Assembly (NCBI GenBank): GCA_035252155.1
Contig: DATFDL010000079.1
Coordinates: 1-22,233 of the forward strand
DNA: 22,233 nucleotides
Direction of reading: 5' to 3'
DNA from: JAICLL01 sp035252155
GTDB lineage: Bacteria; Planctomycetota; Planctomycetia; Pirellulales; JAICIG01
Shown here: positions 16,045 to 22,233 of the stretch, one piece after another
How the letters are laid out: each line of letters opens with the position of its first letter
How positions within the stretch are numbered: position 1 is the first letter of the stretch
Made by a program: the position numbers and the translations under genes
The notes under the pieces: generated by a model
Told to the model about the DNA's origin: nothing
The model's database searches: none
The model's input: the letters and a program-made list of their open reading frames with translations, nothing else

Positions 16045-16362
16045 CTACGCGCCTAGCGGATTGTCCATCTTTTCCCACTTGAAATCCGACCGCCACGAAT
16101 TGTCGCTCTGTACGTATTTTAGGAACGCCGCGGCGACTTGCGATCCCAGGACCGGTATATCAACAACTTCATAATGCGCGTCGAGCGAGCCCTCTTGATA
16201 TTCGAGCCAATAGCCGTCGCACTCCGGCGATATACGTTTGCATTGAATGTATGTGGCAGGGCCGCTGCCTAAAATTGCGAACTCCTCAGCCTCGATGCCG
16301 CTGCGAATGTCGGCCTCGGTTGGGTGTTCGATAACTCGTCCCGATGCAAGCTCCAGCGTCAT
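16045..16362 (-). CDS. Small unrecognised protein
   Basis: This is a 105-residue soluble protein. A good Shine-Dalgarno sequence (GAGGT) lies about 7 nt before the ATG at 16362, supporting expression. It begins MTLELASGRVIEHPTEADI, continues with EFAILGSGPATYIQCKR, GYWLEYQEGSLDAHYE and ends in an AAFLKYVQSDNSWRSDFKW helix. The sequence looks like a compact alpha/beta protein; its style recalls small immunity proteins, but I do not recognise a family. It lies 94 bp after the TPM gene stop on the same strand and upstream of the LRR gene, so the three could share a transcript. Confidence 0.75.
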   Translation of the reverse strand: MTLELASGRVIEHPTEADIRSGIEAEEFAILGSGPATYIQCKRISPECDGYWLEYQEGSLDAHYEVVDIPVLGSQVAAAFLKYVQSDNSWRSDFKWEKMDNPLGA

Positions 16363-16456
16363 TGGTTTACCTCGTTACGGATATCAGTTAGGCACGTACC
16401 GTCCCGATAATTTGCTCCCTCCCCGTTCGCCCGCGATTCAGAATGCCGTCAGTCGC

Positions 16457-17707
16457 TCACCAGCCGCCGCTCGCGCCGGCGCCGGAGGAGTGGCCGCCTG
16501 CCGCACCGGCGTCGAACGATGTGAATGAGGTCGATGGTGCGGAAGGAGTCGATGCTCCAGAGGCCCAGAGCGCGGTCGAGGCGGTGGTGGTGTCGGTCAA
16601 CATCGGCGTGCCGTGCGTGCGAACGTTCCGATACTGGCAGTTGTGGCAAAAATCCTCGATTTCGATCAAGCCGCCCTGCGAATAGGTCGCGGCGCGAACA
16701 GTGCGCTTGACGCTGCTCTTGGTTTTCGAGCGGCACTGCGGACAGCGCGAATAACGCGTGAAGAACGCGCCGTAACGGAATTTTTGGGTCTGGCCGCAGA
16801 CGCCGCACGACCAGACGTCGTAGTCGACGCTGCCGAGGCGCTCTTCGGTCCGCTCGCCCGGCGTCAGGTATTGGTCGTCGGCCGCTTCGCTCAAGCGGGT
16901 CATCGGCGCACCGCAACCCACGCATTGCCGGACATGATATCGCCATAGTTTCCGCGCGCCAAAAATGACCGCGGCCACGCCGCCCGTCCCGCCGAAAAGC
17001 CAGGCGAGCGGGCCGATCGGCGAACGATGCTGCGGCACGGCGGCAACCCGCTGGACGACGACCGGAGGCGCCGGCGGAGGGGGATTTGCGATGGCCGGAG
17101 CAGGCAGCACGGGCGCGGGTCGTTGGTCGGCGATCACGGGCGCCTCGGCTTGCAGCGGTTCTAGGCTTACGCCAAGAATTTGCTCGGCGCATGCCCGAGC
17201 CCCGTGGAAGACGGCCGCACCTGGGTCGCCCTGCTTGAATTTCGGCAGAATGACGTCCTGCATGATCTGGCGGCTGGCTTGCACCTGAGCGTCAGTGCTG
17301 ACTCCATCGCCCAGAATGATTTCGGCCTTGCGGTCGTCGAGCGCGGCAAATACGAGCACGCCATTGCTCTTGCCGGCCTGGCCGATCTGCCAGCGGTTGT
17401 ACAGATCGGTGGCAAATTGGTGCGGATCGACACCCTGCGTTGAGCCGATCACAACCACCATCAATTGGGCGCCGGTCTGCTGTTGCACCTGATCGCCCAA
17501 GCGATTCAGTGCAGTGACGGTATCGGGCGGAATGCGGCCGGTGAGATCGGTCGTCCAGCCCGTGGGACGCGGATTGGGAATTTCGTCCAGACCGACGCCC
17601 AACGCCGCCGCACTGCATGCGACGCCAGCTAACAACGATGCCAGGCTCAACACACTGAAGTGAAACGTTGCGCGTGCGAGTCGCGGGTACTGCGTCAAAC
17701 CGCTCAT
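16457..17707 (-). CDS. TPM-domain (YgcG-like) protein with zinc-ribbon pairs
   Basis: The protein has 416 residues. A signal peptide or anchor (FHFSVLSLASLLAGVACSAAAL) leads into a TPM domain at about residues 43-185: the IPNPRPTGWTTDLTGRI start, LMVVVIGST, and GVLVFAALDDRKAEIILGDGV. A Pro-rich linker (190-225) precedes a membrane helix at about 230-252. The distal part carries four Cys pairs, Cys262/265, Cys301/304, Cys322/325 and Cys354/357, consistent with two zinc ribbons. The chain ends in a Ser/Gly-rich tail (GHSSGAGASGGW), as YgcG-type proteins do. TPM proteins in plants and bacteria are tied to photosystem II repair or to membrane protein quality control, with phosphatase activity reported; the role here is unknown. 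The zinc-ribbon insertion is the unusual part. Confidence 0.88.
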   Translation of the reverse strand: MSGLTQYPRLARATFHFSVLSLASLLAGVACSAAALGVGLDEIPNPRPTGWTTDLTGRIPPDTVTALNRLGDQVQQQTGAQLMVVVIGSTQGVDPHQFATDLYNRWQIGQAGKSNGVLVFAALDDRKAEIILGDGVSTDAQVQASRQIMQDVILPKFKQGDPGAAVFHGARACAEQILGVSLEPLQAEAPVIADQRPAPVLPAPAIANPPPPAPPVVVQRVAAVPQHRSPIGPLAWLFGGTGGVAAVIFGARKLWRYHVRQCVGCGAPMTRLSEAADDQYLTPGERTEERLGSVDYDVWSCGVCGQTQKFRYGAFFTRYSRCPQCRSKTKSSVKRTVRAATYSQGGLIEIEDFCHNCQYRNVRTHGTPMLTDTTTASTALWASGASTPSAPSTSFTSFDAGAAGGHSSGAGASGGW

Positions 17708-17785
17708 GGCGCTCGTCTCGCGTGGCGTAGAATCTTGCCGTTTAACCTAGCACCCTTGGATTCACGAAGCAAGCAATGCGGCCTT

Positions 17786-17921
17786 CCGGTGGTGTCGCAA
17801 AGTTGAGTTGGTCCGGGCGAACAGCCACCAACCCGAAGCGTAAGCGAGGCAGAATCAGGCATTTCCTCGCTTACGCTTCGGGTTAATGTGGGCGACCAGC
17901 TCAACTTTGCGACACCACCGG
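17786..17921. repeat. 136-bp nested inverted repeat (dispersed element)
   Basis: The outer arms, 17786-17813 and 17894-17921, are complementary at 27 of 28 positions. The inner arms, AACCCGAAGCGTAAGCGAGG (17830-17849) and its exact complement (17865-17884), are perfect over 20 bp with a 15-nt loop. The element sits in the 297-bp divergent gap between the TPM gene and the gene at 18005. The inner sequence resembles a repeat I recall as common between planctomycete genes. Nothing else is visible in that gap. Confidence 0.85.
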
Positions 17922-18004
17922 GCTTCCGGGGCAGCACGTTGTCAGCGGGCGGCCCGCGAAGGATAATATTGCGGGGCGCCGCCAAATATGTTGAGCGTTC
18001 GTTC

Positions 18005-19267
18005 ATGCTGGTTGCCATCAAAGAGCCGGGCCGCGGGTGTTGGTTCGTCGTCTATGTCACGTTCGTCGTGGCGGGCGCAGCGTACGCGAGTGGCGCCGGC
18101 GGCGCAGAAACGCTGCAGATTGAGGTGCGCGAGACGGCCGGCATCAGACGATTTGGTTATCCCGTCGCAGTCAAGCTGCCGGAGCTTTCGATGGGCGGCG
18201 CGAAGGCACGCTTTCGCTTGCGCGAAGGCGCCAAGCCGGCGCCGGCGCAATTCCGTCAGGAATCAACCGACGGCGGCATCGCCGAATGGTGGCTCGACTT
18301 CAATCTGAGCATGAGGCCCAACGAAGTCCGGACCCTGACGCTGGAATATGGGCCGGACGTCGCGGTGGATGCTGAGCCGCGCGGTCTCGAACTGAAACAA
18401 ACGGTCGACGGATTTGAGATTCGCAACCGTCCGCACCTCACCTGGACCGCCGGGCGAGATCTGCTCAGCCTGGTGAAATCGGTCGACGCCGGCGATTTGC
18501 AATACTTGCGCGGCGAGGGAGTGCGCCTGGCAATCGAGGGGCCAAACGGGGCGCTTCACGCACGGGATGTCGAAACGGCCGCCACGCGCGTCATTCGCTC
18601 CGGCCCCCTGGCAGTTGCGATTCGGTACGAGTTTGCACCGACGGCAGGCCCGCTCGCAGAGACAAGGTCGACGGTTGACCTTACGTTTCCTGTATCGAAG
18701 AGCTGGGTGCAAGTCGACTGGAAAATCGACGATGCGCGGCAAGCCGTGCGGTCGGTGCGCGCCGAAATTGCACAGAAGCTCGCGGGGCCGACCGACGAGG
18801 AGCCGACATTGGTCGATTTCGGCGCTTCGTCGCTGGTTTACATGTCGCTTGGTCCGGAGGCCAGAGGCAAGCTGCAAGCAAGCCGCGCGGCGGCTCAGCC
18901 GAACGGACCACTGCGAAAATCTTGGGAAGTGCTGCGGGGCGACAAAAACGGCTTTGAGCCTTTCGTTGTTCAAGCCGCCGGCCATGCTCATGCTGAGGCG
19001 GAAGGCTGGGCACATATCATGGACCGCACTCGGTGCCTAGCGCTCGCCGTGGACGAGTTTGGCGATGTCGGCGAGGATTCGATCGAGCTTACTGCGAAGG
19101 GCGACATAACACTGGCGCGCAAGTTCAGCACCGCTGGACCGGATCGCCCCGTCACAAAGAGTTTTCGGTTTTGGTTGCACTTTGTTGGGTTCCCTCCACA
19201 CGTCACGGCGGCAACCAGCCCGCAGTCGATGCTATCGCCGTTGACGGTGCGGATCAGCAAACCATAG
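18005..19267 (+). CDS. Secreted beta-rich protein, possible rhamnogalacturonan-lyase-like N-terminal domain
   Basis: The protein has 420 residues from the ATG at 18005. A longer in-frame start at 17888 lies inside the inverted repeat and is unlikely. The N-terminus has a hydrophobic signal (CWFVVYVTFVVAGAAYA). The mature part begins with LQIEVRETAGIRRFGYPVAV and a run of beta strands (ARFRLREGAKP, EVRTLTLEYGP). This recalls the N-terminal domain of exo-rhamnogalacturonan lyase-like (PcRGLX) proteins, but the match is from memory and weak. No catalytic motif can be named. The neighbouring enolase-superfamily gene starts 53 bp after its stop, so the two may be co-transcribed and act on the same sugar acid; that is inference. 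Confidence 0.8.
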   Translation: MLVAIKEPGRGCWFVVYVTFVVAGAAYASGAGGAETLQIEVRETAGIRRFGYPVAVKLPELSMGGAKARFRLREGAKPAPAQFRQESTDGGIAEWWLDFNLSMRPNEVRTLTLEYGPDVAVDAEPRGLELKQTVDGFEIRNRPHLTWTAGRDLLSLVKSVDAGDLQYLRGEGVRLAIEGPNGALHARDVETAATRVIRSGPLAVAIRYEFAPTAGPLAETRSTVDLTFPVSKSWVQVDWKIDDARQAVRSVRAEIAQKLAGPTDEEPTLVDFGASSLVYMSLGPEARGKLQASRAAAQPNGPLRKSWEVLRGDKNGFEPFVVQAAGHAHAEAEGWAHIMDRTRCLALAVDEFGDVGEDSIELTAKGDITLARKFSTAGPDRPVTKSFRFWLHFVGFPPHVTAATSPQSMLSPLTVRISKP

Positions 19268-19320
19268 TGTCATGGATTCTCCGATCGTTCTTCCGCGACC
19301 TCTTGCCTTAAACCGGCACC

Positions 19321-20517
19321 ATGAATCGACGCAACTTCCTCGTCGCGACCGCCGCTACGCTGCTCGCGAAAACCCTGCAAGCCGCCGAGCCGCCGAAGGT
19401 GGCACGGATCACGCGCGTGGTCGGGTTCAACCTGACGAGCCGCCGCAACAAGTTGGCGGGCAAGAACGCCCGGCTCGATGTGCACGGCGACCGCGGCCAC
19501 GATCGAATGCTGCGGATTTACACCGACCAGGGCGTCGAAGGCATCGGCAATTGCTCGTCCAGCAAAGAAGCCGCGGCTGAGTTGCTGGGCAAGAATCCGC
19601 TCAGTTTCTTTCGGGCCGACGAGCGACGCACGGCGGGGCCTTTAGGCGCGGGCACAATGCCGCTGTGGGACCTGACGGGCAAGCTCTTGAAGAAGCCCGT
19701 CTATGAGCTGCTCGGCGGCGGAGGCGCGGAAAAAGTGCCGGCCTACGATGGATCGATCTATTTCGCCGACCTGCTGCCGCAATACGCCGATCGCTGGGCC
19801 GACCGATTTCGCGAAGAGATCGACATGGGGCTGAAACTTGGCCATCGAGGGTTCAAGATCAAAGTCGGTCGCGGTTTTAAATGGATGCCGCGGCAAGAAG
19901 GCGACCACCGCGATGTGGAGGTTGTCAAGCTCATTCGCAAGCATGCCGGCCCGGACGTGTTGGTAGGCGTCGACGCCAACAACGGCTATGACCTGGCCGG
20001 CGCCAAGCGGTTTCTCGAGGAAGTCGCCGACGAAAAACTGGCCTTCGCCGAAGAGCTCTTTCCTGAAACCGTCGAGCAATGTCTGGAACTGAAAGCGTTC
20101 ATCCGCCAGCGCGGTTGGCGCACGCTGGTGGCCGACGGCGAGACGCAACATGAGCTGGCTGCATATCTGCCGTTTATGACAGCCAAGGCCATCGATGTCT
20201 TTCAGGGCGACATGAACCATTTCGGTCTCGACGGCATTCTGGCCGAGGCCGACATGGCCAATGCGCACGGCGGGCGGATCGCTCCTCACAACTGGGGCTC
20301 GCTGATCGGTTTCTATATGGAACTGCACGTGGGGCGGGCGGTCAGCAATTTCTACCGCGCCGAACACGACCCGTTGGCCAGTAGCGTGATCGTGGCCGAG
20401 GGCTACCAGATCAAGGACGGCGTGGCCACCGTGCCCGACGCGCCGGGTTTTGGGCTGTCGATCGATGAAGCGGCGTTCGCACGCGAGGCGGAAATACGGT
20501 TCGACGTGCGTGCCTGA
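19321..20517 (+). CDS. Tat-exported mandelate racemase / enolase-superfamily enzyme
   Basis: The protein has 398 residues. MNRRNFLVATAATLLAKTLQA is a twin-arginine-type signal, so the enzyme is probably exported folded. The barrel domain has the superfamily catalytic set: KIK at Lys179-Lys181, metal ligands Asp218 (VDANNGY), Glu244 or Glu245 (FAEELFP) and Glu274 (ADGETQ), and His323 (APHNWGS). The KxK plus His pattern fits the mandelate racemase or sugar-acid dehydratase branch, where Lys or His abstracts a proton next to a carboxylate. The substrate cannot be read from the sequence. Position 53 bp after the previous gene suggests an operon. The 25-nt dispersed repeat begins 6 bp after the stop. 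Confidence 0.93.
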   Translation: MNRRNFLVATAATLLAKTLQAAEPPKVARITRVVGFNLTSRRNKLAGKNARLDVHGDRGHDRMLRIYTDQGVEGIGNCSSSKEAAAELLGKNPLSFFRADERRTAGPLGAGTMPLWDLTGKLLKKPVYELLGGGGAEKVPAYDGSIYFADLLPQYADRWADRFREEIDMGLKLGHRGFKIKVGRGFKWMPRQEGDHRDVEVVKLIRKHAGPDVLVGVDANNGYDLAGAKRFLEEVADEKLAFAEELFPETVEQCLELKAFIRQRGWRTLVADGETQHELAAYLPFMTAKAIDVFQGDMNHFGLDGILAEADMANAHGGRIAPHNWGSLIGFYMELHVGRAVSNFYRAEHDPLASSVIVAEGYQIKDGVATVPDAPGFGLSIDEAAFAREAEIRFDVRA

Positions 20518-20522
20518 GAAGG

Positions 20523-20547
20523 TAGCAGAATTCGTGAGAATTCTGGC
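20523..20547. repeat. 25-nt dispersed repeat with AGAATTC palindrome, copy 2
   Basis: This is identical over 25 bp to 4351-4375. It lies in the short gap between two convergent genes (stops at 20517 and 20574). The core is AGAATTC-GTGA-GAATTCT. Confidence 0.8.
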
Positions 20548-20573
20548 AGTAACGGCCCCATAGGCGCGTGAGC

Positions 20574-21065
20574 TTATGTTCGCACCGCGGCGAAGATGCT
20601 CATTGCCACTATCCCGACAAGAATGAGCGCATAGAGCGTCAGCAGTAACACGGCCACGATGCCACAAAATCGCCAAAACGATTTCTGGGCGCTCAGGGCC
20701 GCTTCGAGATCGGCCAAGCGTTGGCTCCGCGTCAAATCGCGAATGCGTGCCGCATAACGCAACAAATACATACTAGGAAAAAAATAGAGCACTCCAAAAA
20801 GCAGCGTGACTAAGCCTCCGCCCATCGCTTCACCGGCCTTCTGGGGGCTCCCTTGGGTGAACGCCAACGCGGCCTGGCAAAAGCCGATGAAGCTGACGAT
20901 TGCCGTGCCGATGAACCCCAGAATGCTAAACAACAACACCCAGGGGCGGGTCTGGCGAAGCGACTCGATCACCGGCCCGCTCGTCCAAGCCAGGGGCATC
21001 TGTAGCTCGGACACCGGTGAGGCGTAAGGATTCGGCTCAGGCGGATGAAGCTCCGAGGCGGTCAT
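20574..21065 (-). CDS. DUF5362-like multi-pass membrane protein
   Basis: The protein has 163 residues. The N-terminus (PPEPNPYASPVSELQ) is the NPYASP-type cytoplasmic lead common in planctomycete membrane proteins. Hydrophobic segments at about residues 42-70, 85-105 and 133-158 predict three to four membrane helices. The phrases LRQTRPWVLLFSILGFIGTA, LYFFPSMYLLRYAARI and LEAALSAQKSFWRFCG fit the DUF5362 pattern. The ATG at 21065 has AGGTG five bases upstream, and a perfect TATAAT box lies upstream. Function is unknown. It is convergent with the enolase-superfamily gene and divergent from the glycosyltransferase gene. Confidence 0.85.
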   Translation of the reverse strand: MTASELHPPEPNPYASPVSELQMPLAWTSGPVIESLRQTRPWVLLFSILGFIGTAIVSFIGFCQAALAFTQGSPQKAGEAMGGGLVTLLFGVLYFFPSMYLLRYAARIRDLTRSQRLADLEAALSAQKSFWRFCGIVAVLLLTLYALILVGIVAMSIFAAVRT

Positions 21066-21103
21066 GAGGGCACCTGTTTTCGTTATCTTGCCGCGACGGC
21101 GGC

Positions 21104-21109
21104 ATTATA
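21104..21109 (-). promoter_or_regulatory. -10 box (TATAAT) for the DUF5362-like gene
   Basis: Read on the minus strand, 21109 to 21104 is TATAAT, a perfect -10 consensus, 39 bp before the ATG at 21065. The -35 position 17 bp further out (TTTCTT) is weak. The leader then contains AGGTG at the right distance from the start. Confidence 0.4.
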
Positions 21110-21247
21110 GGGCGGCTGCGGACGCGAAGAAATGACCGCGCCGGAATTCCGCAAAATTCGGCCAAAGTTTCCCAGGGCAAGCTGCCGAACAAAAGGCCCG
21201 GAAAACTCTCTTCTCTCGTCGGTCTCGGCACGGGTGCTTCGGGCAAG

Positions 21248-22111
21248 ATGTTCAAACTGCGCCGGTCTAGCGGCTGTGTCCTGCCTTCGGCGAGTTCGCC
21301 AGACCTCCCAGAAGACGGCGGCGCCGTCGACCACGAGCTCACGCTGCTGGTGCCGTCGTTCGACGAGGAGCGGCGGTTGCCCGGAACCTTGGCGGGAATC
21401 GGCGAATTCCTGGATGATTGGGGAATCGACTACCGCGTGGTGGTGATCGACGATGGCAGCGCTGATGGCACGGCAGCGGTCAGCAGGCGGTTTGGGCCGC
21501 GTTTCTCGACGCTGGAGCTGGGCCGGCGATGCGGCAAAGGCGCGGCCGTGCGACAGGGCATGCTGGCCGCCACGGGGCGCGTCGTGGCGTTCACTGACGC
21601 CGATCTGCCGTACGACTTGTCCGCGTTGCGGTCCGCATATCAACATATCGAAACCGGCGATTGCGAAGCGGTGTTCGGCGCCCGCGACATGGCCGGCGCC
21701 GCCTACGACGCGCGCCGCCGGTTCTCGCGGATCGCCGCCAGCGCCGCGTTTCGCCAGGTGGTGAAGCTGACGATTTCGCGCGAAGTGACCGACACTCAAT
21801 GCGGGCTGAAAGCCTTTAGCCGCCGCGCGGCGCGAGAGATTTTTTCGCGCACCACGCTCGACGGCTTTGCGTTCGACGCCGAGGTAGTACTGCTGTGCCA
21901 CCGGCTCGGTTTGCCGTTTCGACGTGTGCCGGTGCGGCTGGTCAACGAATATTCTTCGACCTTGTCGCTTTCGCGACATAGCGGCCGGATGCTGCGCGAC
22001 GTGCTTTGGCTGGCCTGGCGCGATCGGCTATCGGGCCGCCGCCCGCCGCCCGTGCGTACCTGGCCGGCGACCGGCGCGCCTCGCTCCGACGAACCACGAC
22101 GGGCGGCGTGA
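21248..22111 (+). CDS. Family 2 glycosyltransferase (dolichyl-phosphate glucosyltransferase-like)
   Basis: The protein has 287 residues. The GT-A domain starts at about residue 30 (ELTLLVPSFDEERRL). It contains VVIDDGSADGT (Asp68-Asp69), GKGAAVRQGM for the sugar nucleotide, FTDADLPYD with the metal-binding DxD at Asp117-Asp119, and DTQCGLKAF plus GFAFDAEVV, which together mark the DPG/DPM synthase-like subgroup. It would move glucose or a similar sugar from a nucleotide donor to a polyprenyl phosphate on the cytoplasmic face of the membrane. No C-terminal membrane domain is present; the tail is Arg/Pro-rich. The 28 residues before the domain have no recognisable content, so the start at 21248 (GGGCAAG upstream) is moderately sure. 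Confidence 0.92.
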   Translation: MFKLRRSSGCVLPSASSPDLPEDGGAVDHELTLLVPSFDEERRLPGTLAGIGEFLDDWGIDYRVVVIDDGSADGTAAVSRRFGPRFSTLELGRRCGKGAAVRQGMLAATGRVVAFTDADLPYDLSALRSAYQHIETGDCEAVFGARDMAGAAYDARRRFSRIAASAAFRQVVKLTISREVTDTQCGLKAFSRRAAREIFSRTTLDGFAFDAEVVLLCHRLGLPFRRVPVRLVNEYSSTLSLSRHSGRMLRDVLWLAWRDRLSGRRPPPVRTWPATGAPRSDEPRRAA

Positions 22112-22113
22112 GG

Positions 22114-22173
22114 GACGAGGGGGCGAGGGTCGAGGGGCCGAGCAGACGAGGGGGCGACAGCGCGAGGGGGCGA
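22114..22173 (+). repeat. G-rich repeats of CGAGGGGGCGA, potential G-quadruplex
   Basis: Just after the glycosyltransferase stop, CGAGGGGGCGA occurs at 22116-22126, 22147-22157 and 22163-22173, with GAGGG and GAGGGG tracts between. At least four runs of three or more G lie within 45 bases on the plus strand. No gene is seen from 22112 to the window end. Confidence 0.6.
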
Positions 22174-22197
22174 CACGGCGAACATTTATGCACGAAC

Positions 22198-22233
22198 AGA
22201 CCCTGACCCCCGACCCCCGACCCCTGACCCCTG
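22198..22233. repeat. 7-bp tandem repeat YGACCCC running off the window
   Basis: Four complete heptads, TGACCCC, CGACCCC, CGACCCC and TGACCCC, occupy 22204-22231, and a fifth begins at 22232. The minus strand therefore has regularly spaced G4 tracts with 3-nt loops. The true length is unknown because the window ends here. Confidence 0.75.

Noticed and set aside
17704..18021. 105-codon minus-strand frame
   Set aside because: It is translated from the inverted repeat (LTRSVSE and SLTLRVG phrases) and overlaps the start of the TPM gene region; repeat-derived.
19642..20676. 344-codon minus-strand frame
   Set aside because: It is antisense to the enolase-superfamily gene, whose catalytic residues are all present on the plus strand.
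21083..21979. 298-codon minus-strand frame
   Set aside because: It is antisense to the glycosyltransferase, which has complete GT-A motifs.

Overview
The window looks like a chromosomal segment of a planctomycete, most likely from the Pirellulales. This is inferred from gene content, not from a database search. The pointers are: a large PVC-type membrane-bound dehydrogenase with HEAT repeats fused to a C-terminal haem c domain (5'-truncated by the window edge); a DUF1559 protein with a prepilin-like N-terminus and an H-X9-DG motif; two leucine-rich-repeat proteins with an N-terminal membrane anchor; a DUF5362-like membrane protein starting with an NPYASP motif; and GC-rich dispersed palindromic repeats between genes. 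There are no rRNA or tRNA genes, no CRISPR array, no transposase and no phage genes.

Layout. At 3-2825 is the cytochrome c/HEAT/propeller protein. It converges on the minus-strand DUF1559 gene (3103-4320) across a nested palindromic repeat. A small secreted Cys-containing hypothetical protein (4531-5022, minus) is followed by a divergent nucleotidyltransferase-fold gene (5172-5792). A poorly coding stretch, 5793-6289, carries a possible gene remnant. A membrane-anchored LRR protein (6290-7681) precedes dnaE (7748-11353), the replicative DNA polymerase III alpha subunit and the only clear housekeeping gene. Directly after dnaE, on the opposite strand, lies a Phd/YefM-like antitoxin (11554-11832) overlapping a truncated VapC-like PIN toxin (11420-11569). 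Next are a secreted protein with a CcmH-like C-terminus (11885-12919, minus), a DUF4303-like protein (13000-13593) and a secreted SGNH/GDSL hydrolase (13700-14890). The hydrolase gene overlaps tail-to-tail with an LRR protein built of 72-bp repeats (14878-15873, minus).

A small unrecognised protein (16045-16362) and a TPM-domain protein with four CxxC knuckles (16457-17707) follow on the minus strand. A second nested inverted repeat (17786-17921) separates them from two plus-strand genes, a secreted beta-rich protein (18005-19267) and a Tat-exported enolase-superfamily enzyme (19321-20517); these may form a carbohydrate-utilisation pair. The window closes with the DUF5362-like protein (20574-21065, minus), a family 2 glycosyltransferase (21248-22111) and an intergenic stretch of G-rich and 7-bp tandem repeats running off the end.

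The genes do not form one obvious pathway. Many are exported or membrane-anchored, fitting planctomycete envelope and polysaccharide biology. The most unusual items are the decayed toxin-antitoxin pair, the CcmH-like fusion, the nucleotidyltransferase with an altered metal motif, and the several families of palindromic intergenic repeats. I did not find a convincing complete new defence or mobile system.
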